A stretch of 14,946 nt of DNA from Rhodosalinus sp046542825. Its GTDB lineage: Bacteria; Pseudomonadota; Alphaproteobacteria; Rhodobacterales; Rhodobacteraceae. The notes below the pieces were generated by a model. The model ran no database searches, had not been told where the DNA came from, and saw only the letters and a list, made by a program, of their open reading frames with translations. The stretch spans positions 1 to 14,946 of the forward strand of contig NZ_JBKHAQ010000071.1 in assembly GCF_046542825.1 (NCBI RefSeq), written 5' to 3'. The translations under genes and the position numbers were made by a program. Below are positions 13,351-14,946 of this stretch, piece by piece. Numbering within the stretch: position 1 is the stretch's first letter; every line of letters starts with the position of its first letter.

Positions 13351-13748
13351 GTCTCTCCCCGCTCTCGTTCTGCCCGAAGATAGGCTCCGCCGCCCGGATG
13401 CGAAAGGGGCGTTGGCGCAGGCCCGATCCGGCGGGAACTCCCGAACGGTGCCTTCCGCGGTATCGATCAGCACGAAGCTGTCGAAACGGGCGGACCGCGG
13501 CGTGCGTCCGGGGCGCGCGGTCTCGCGCGCGCCGGTCCGGGTCATGCGCCCGGCCGCGGCGCGATCCGGCCAGAGACAGATGCGCGCGACCGTGCCGTCC
13601 TGCGAAGGGTTCGCGGATCGGGCCGGGGTCCCGCGCGCCGTTTCGCCCCGGTCGAGCGCGCCTTTCCCATGAACTCCGCGTCGCGGTCCGCGTCGGAAAA
13701 GCGCGCCGGGAGCGCCCGAAGCTGGCGATCCAGGGAAAATCGCCGCCT
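13351..13748. other. 398-bp gap between moaA and the C26 hydrolase
   Basis: The C26 promoter lies at its left end. A minus-strand frame shared with the hydrolase is open throughout, and one part (about 13430-13620) has coding-like third positions and a protein-like patch reading RFDSFVLIDTAEGTVREF, but I see no ribosome site, no start and no family. It could be a gene remnant. A weak 6-bp hairpin (13724-13744) without a T-run follows moaA. Nothing else stands out. Confidence 0.4.
13377..13405 (-). promoter_or_regulatory. Candidate promoter of the C26 hydrolase
   Basis: Minus-strand TTTCGC (13405-13400), 17 bases, TATCTT (13382-13377). The -10 is good and the -35 weak. The leader would be about 20 bases. 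Confidence 0.35.
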
Positions 13749-14756
13749 TCAGCCTCCCGTGTGGCTCATGTGGCGCGAAACCTGCCCGTCGGCGCGCTGG
13801 CGCGAATAGTCGAAGTCGTGCCCCTTGGGCTTGCGGTCGATCGCGGCGCGGATCGCGGCCTCGAGGGGCGCGTCGCTGTCGGGGTTGTTGCGCAGCGGCG
13901 CGCGCAGGTCGGCCATGTCCTCCTGCCCCAGGCACATGTAAAGCTCGCCCGTGCAGGTCAGGCGCACTCGGTTGCAGCTTTCGCAGAAATTATGCGTGAG
14001 CGGGGTTATGAACCCGATGCGCTGTCCGGTCTCCTGCAGGCGGACGTAGCGCGCCGGGCCGCCCGAGCGCTCGGGCGTGTCGATCAGCGTGTAGCGCTCG
14101 GCGAGCCGGGCGCGCAGGTCCGAAAGCGCCCAGTATTGTCCCACGCGATCCTCGTTGCCCAGATCGCCCATCGGCATGACCTCGATCCAGGTGAGATCCA
14201 TGTCGTGCGCCGCGCACCATTCGGTCAGCGTGAAAAGCTCGTCCTCGTTGAAAGCCCTGAGCGCCACCGCGTTGATCTTGACGCGCAGGCCGGCCTCGCG
14301 CGCCGCGCGGATGCCGTCCAGCACCTGCGGCAGCCGGCCCCAGCGGGTGACGCGGGCGAACTTGTCGGCGTCGAGCGTGTCGAGCGAGACATTCACGCGG
14401 CGCACGCCTGCGGCGTGCAGCCGGTCGGCGAAACGGGCGAGCTGCGAGCCGTTGGTCGTCAGCGTCAGCTCCTTCAGCGCGCCGGTGTCCAGGTGCCGGC
14501 CCATCCGCTCGAAGAAGGTCATGATGTCGCGCCGCACCAGCGGCTCGCCGCCGGTGATCCGCAGCTTTTCCACCCCCAGCCGCACGAAGGCGGTGCAGAG
14601 GCGGTCGAGCTCTTCCAGCGTCAGAAGCTCCTTTTTCGGCAGGAAAGTCATGTTCTCCGCCATGCAATAGACGCAGCGGAAATCGCAGCGGTCGGTGACG
14701 GAGACCCGCAGGTAGCGGATCGCGCGCTGAAAGGGATCAACAAGCGGTGCGGTCAT
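13749..14756 (-). CDS. moaA: GTP 3',8-cyclase (molybdenum cofactor biosynthesis protein A)
   Basis: This 335-residue radical-SAM enzyme converts GTP to 3',8-cyclo-7,8-dihydro-GTP, the first step of molybdenum cofactor synthesis, with MoaC as next partner (not in the window). The N-terminal cluster motif CDFRCVYC supplies C24, C28 and C31. ITGGEPLVRRD (67-77) is the SAM-binding GGEP motif. The second 4Fe-4S cluster uses C258, C261 and C275 (NFCESCNRVRLTCTGELYMC). The chain ends in the essential Gly-Gly pair (GG 334-335). All key residues are present and length is normal. The ATG at 14756 has no good ribosome site, and the promoter -10 ends only 6 bases before it, so the mRNA is probably leaderless. 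It is transcribed away from a lipoprotein gene. No other moa genes are adjacent. Confidence 0.97.
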   Translation of the reverse strand: MTAPLVDPFQRAIRYLRVSVTDRCDFRCVYCMAENMTFLPKKELLTLEELDRLCTAFVRLGVEKLRITGGEPLVRRDIMTFFERMGRHLDTGALKELTLTTNGSQLARFADRLHAAGVRRVNVSLDTLDADKFARVTRWGRLPQVLDGIRAAREAGLRVKINAVALRAFNEDELFTLTEWCAAHDMDLTWIEVMPMGDLGNEDRVGQYWALSDLRARLAERYTLIDTPERSGGPARYVRLQETGQRIGFITPLTHNFCESCNRVRLTCTGELYMCLGQEDMADLRAPLRNNPDSDAPLEAAIRAAIDRKPKGHDFDYSRQRADGQVSRHMSHTGG

Positions 14757-14762
14757 GGACGC

Positions 14763-14791
14763 AACCTAGGCTCGTGGCGGAATCGCGGCAA
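14763..14791 (-). promoter_or_regulatory. Promoter of moaA, predicted leaderless
   Basis: Minus-strand TTGCCG (14791-14786), exactly 17 bases, then TAGGTT (14768-14763). Only 6 bases separate the -10 from the moaA ATG, so transcription should start at or next to the A of ATG. Confidence 0.55.
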
Positions 14792-14803
14792 GGGGGAACG
14801 GCG

Positions 14804-14832
14804 TTGCGATGCGGCGCGCGGGCGCATAGGGT
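14804..14832 (+). promoter_or_regulatory. Promoter of the lipoprotein gene, predicted leaderless
   Basis: TTGCGA (14804-14809), exactly 17 bases, then TAGGGT (14827-14832), with 7 bases to the ATG at 14840. The -35 is back to back with that of moaA, 12 bases apart. Confidence 0.55.
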
Positions 14833-14839
14833 CTGACGC

Positions 14840-14946
14840 ATGAAACGGATCACGGCATTTGCGCTTTTCGCCCTGCTTTCCGCCTGCGCCGCACAGACCG
14901 AGCGCCCGCAGCCGGATCCGGACGAGGGCCAGACCCGGCCACAGGC
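14840..14946 (+). CDS. Putative lipoprotein (partial, N-terminus only)
   Basis: The first 35 codons are visible and the gene runs off the window. A short basic start (MKR) is followed by a hydrophobic stretch (ITAFALFALL) and the lipobox LSAC, with C16 as the lipidated cysteine, so it should be exported and anchored in a membrane by lipid. The mature part starts polar and Pro/Gln/Asp-rich, like a flexible linker. There is no ribosome site, and the promoter ends 7 bases before the ATG, pointing to a leaderless mRNA. The mature domain, and so the function, cannot be told. Confidence 0.75.
   Translation, partial: MKRITAFALFALLSACAAQTERPQPDPDEGQTRPQ

Noticed and set aside
1..14946. tRNA, rRNA, IS element, integrase, phage or toxin-antitoxin genes
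   Set aside because: Looked for on both strands; no cloverleaf-like segment, transposase motif or terminal inverted repeats with target duplication seen.

Overview
The window reads as chromosomal DNA of a GC-rich alphaproteobacterium, most probably a member of the Rhodobacteraceae. The reasons are the strong GC bias at third codon positions, a single-chain PntA beside a long PntB, a DUF3422 gene, a TDO/kynureninase pair, and intergenic G-rich hairpins followed by a GGTATTTnCnnCAAGAGGA-type tail. I see no tRNA, rRNA, CRISPR array, insertion sequence or phage gene. It looks like stable core chromosome with short intergenic regions.

Layout, left to right. 1-207 (+): the tail of an unidentified gene overlapping, by its stop codon, a 49-residue DUF2256 zinc-ribbon protein. 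208-364: a hairpin-plus-tail dispersed repeat. 365-1165 (-): a DXD-type glycosyltransferase. 1302-2465 (-): an M20 amidohydrolase, divergent across a 308-bp promoter region from 2774-3838 (+), a YeeE/YedE (thiosulfate-type) transporter. That transporter converges on 3865-5145 (-), a DUF3422 protein. 5336-8426 (-): pntA-pntB, the proton-translocating transhydrogenase operon, with a promoter upstream and a clear terminator downstream. 8557-9009 (-): a small isoprenylcysteine methyltransferase-like membrane protein whose upstream region carries two adjacent near-identical AT-rich palindromes. 9237-12325 (+): an SDR oxidoreductase, kynureninase (kynU) and tryptophan 2,3-dioxygenase (kynA). 12225-12503 (-): a possible small unknown protein. 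12571-13350 (-): a class-I glutamine amidotransferase-like (C26) hydrolase. 13749-14756 (-): moaA. 14840 to the end (+): the start of a lipoprotein gene.

How the genes work together. PntA and PntB form one enzyme making NADPH from NADH at the expense of the proton gradient. TDO and KynU are steps one and three of tryptophan breakdown to anthranilate; the formamidase for step two is not in the window. MoaA starts molybdenum cofactor synthesis. The rest are single-gene units.

The most interesting points are regulatory or small-scale. The moaA/lipoprotein divergent promoters lie so close to their ATGs that both mRNAs should be leaderless. A 28-codon reading frame with two Trp codons starts on the kynU stop and precedes the tryptophan dioxygenase. 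Twin palindromes share the core AATTTTCG-NN-CGAAAATT. An unrecognised small protein candidate begins in a 15-bp tandem duplication. I found nothing that amounts to a convincing new multi-gene system.
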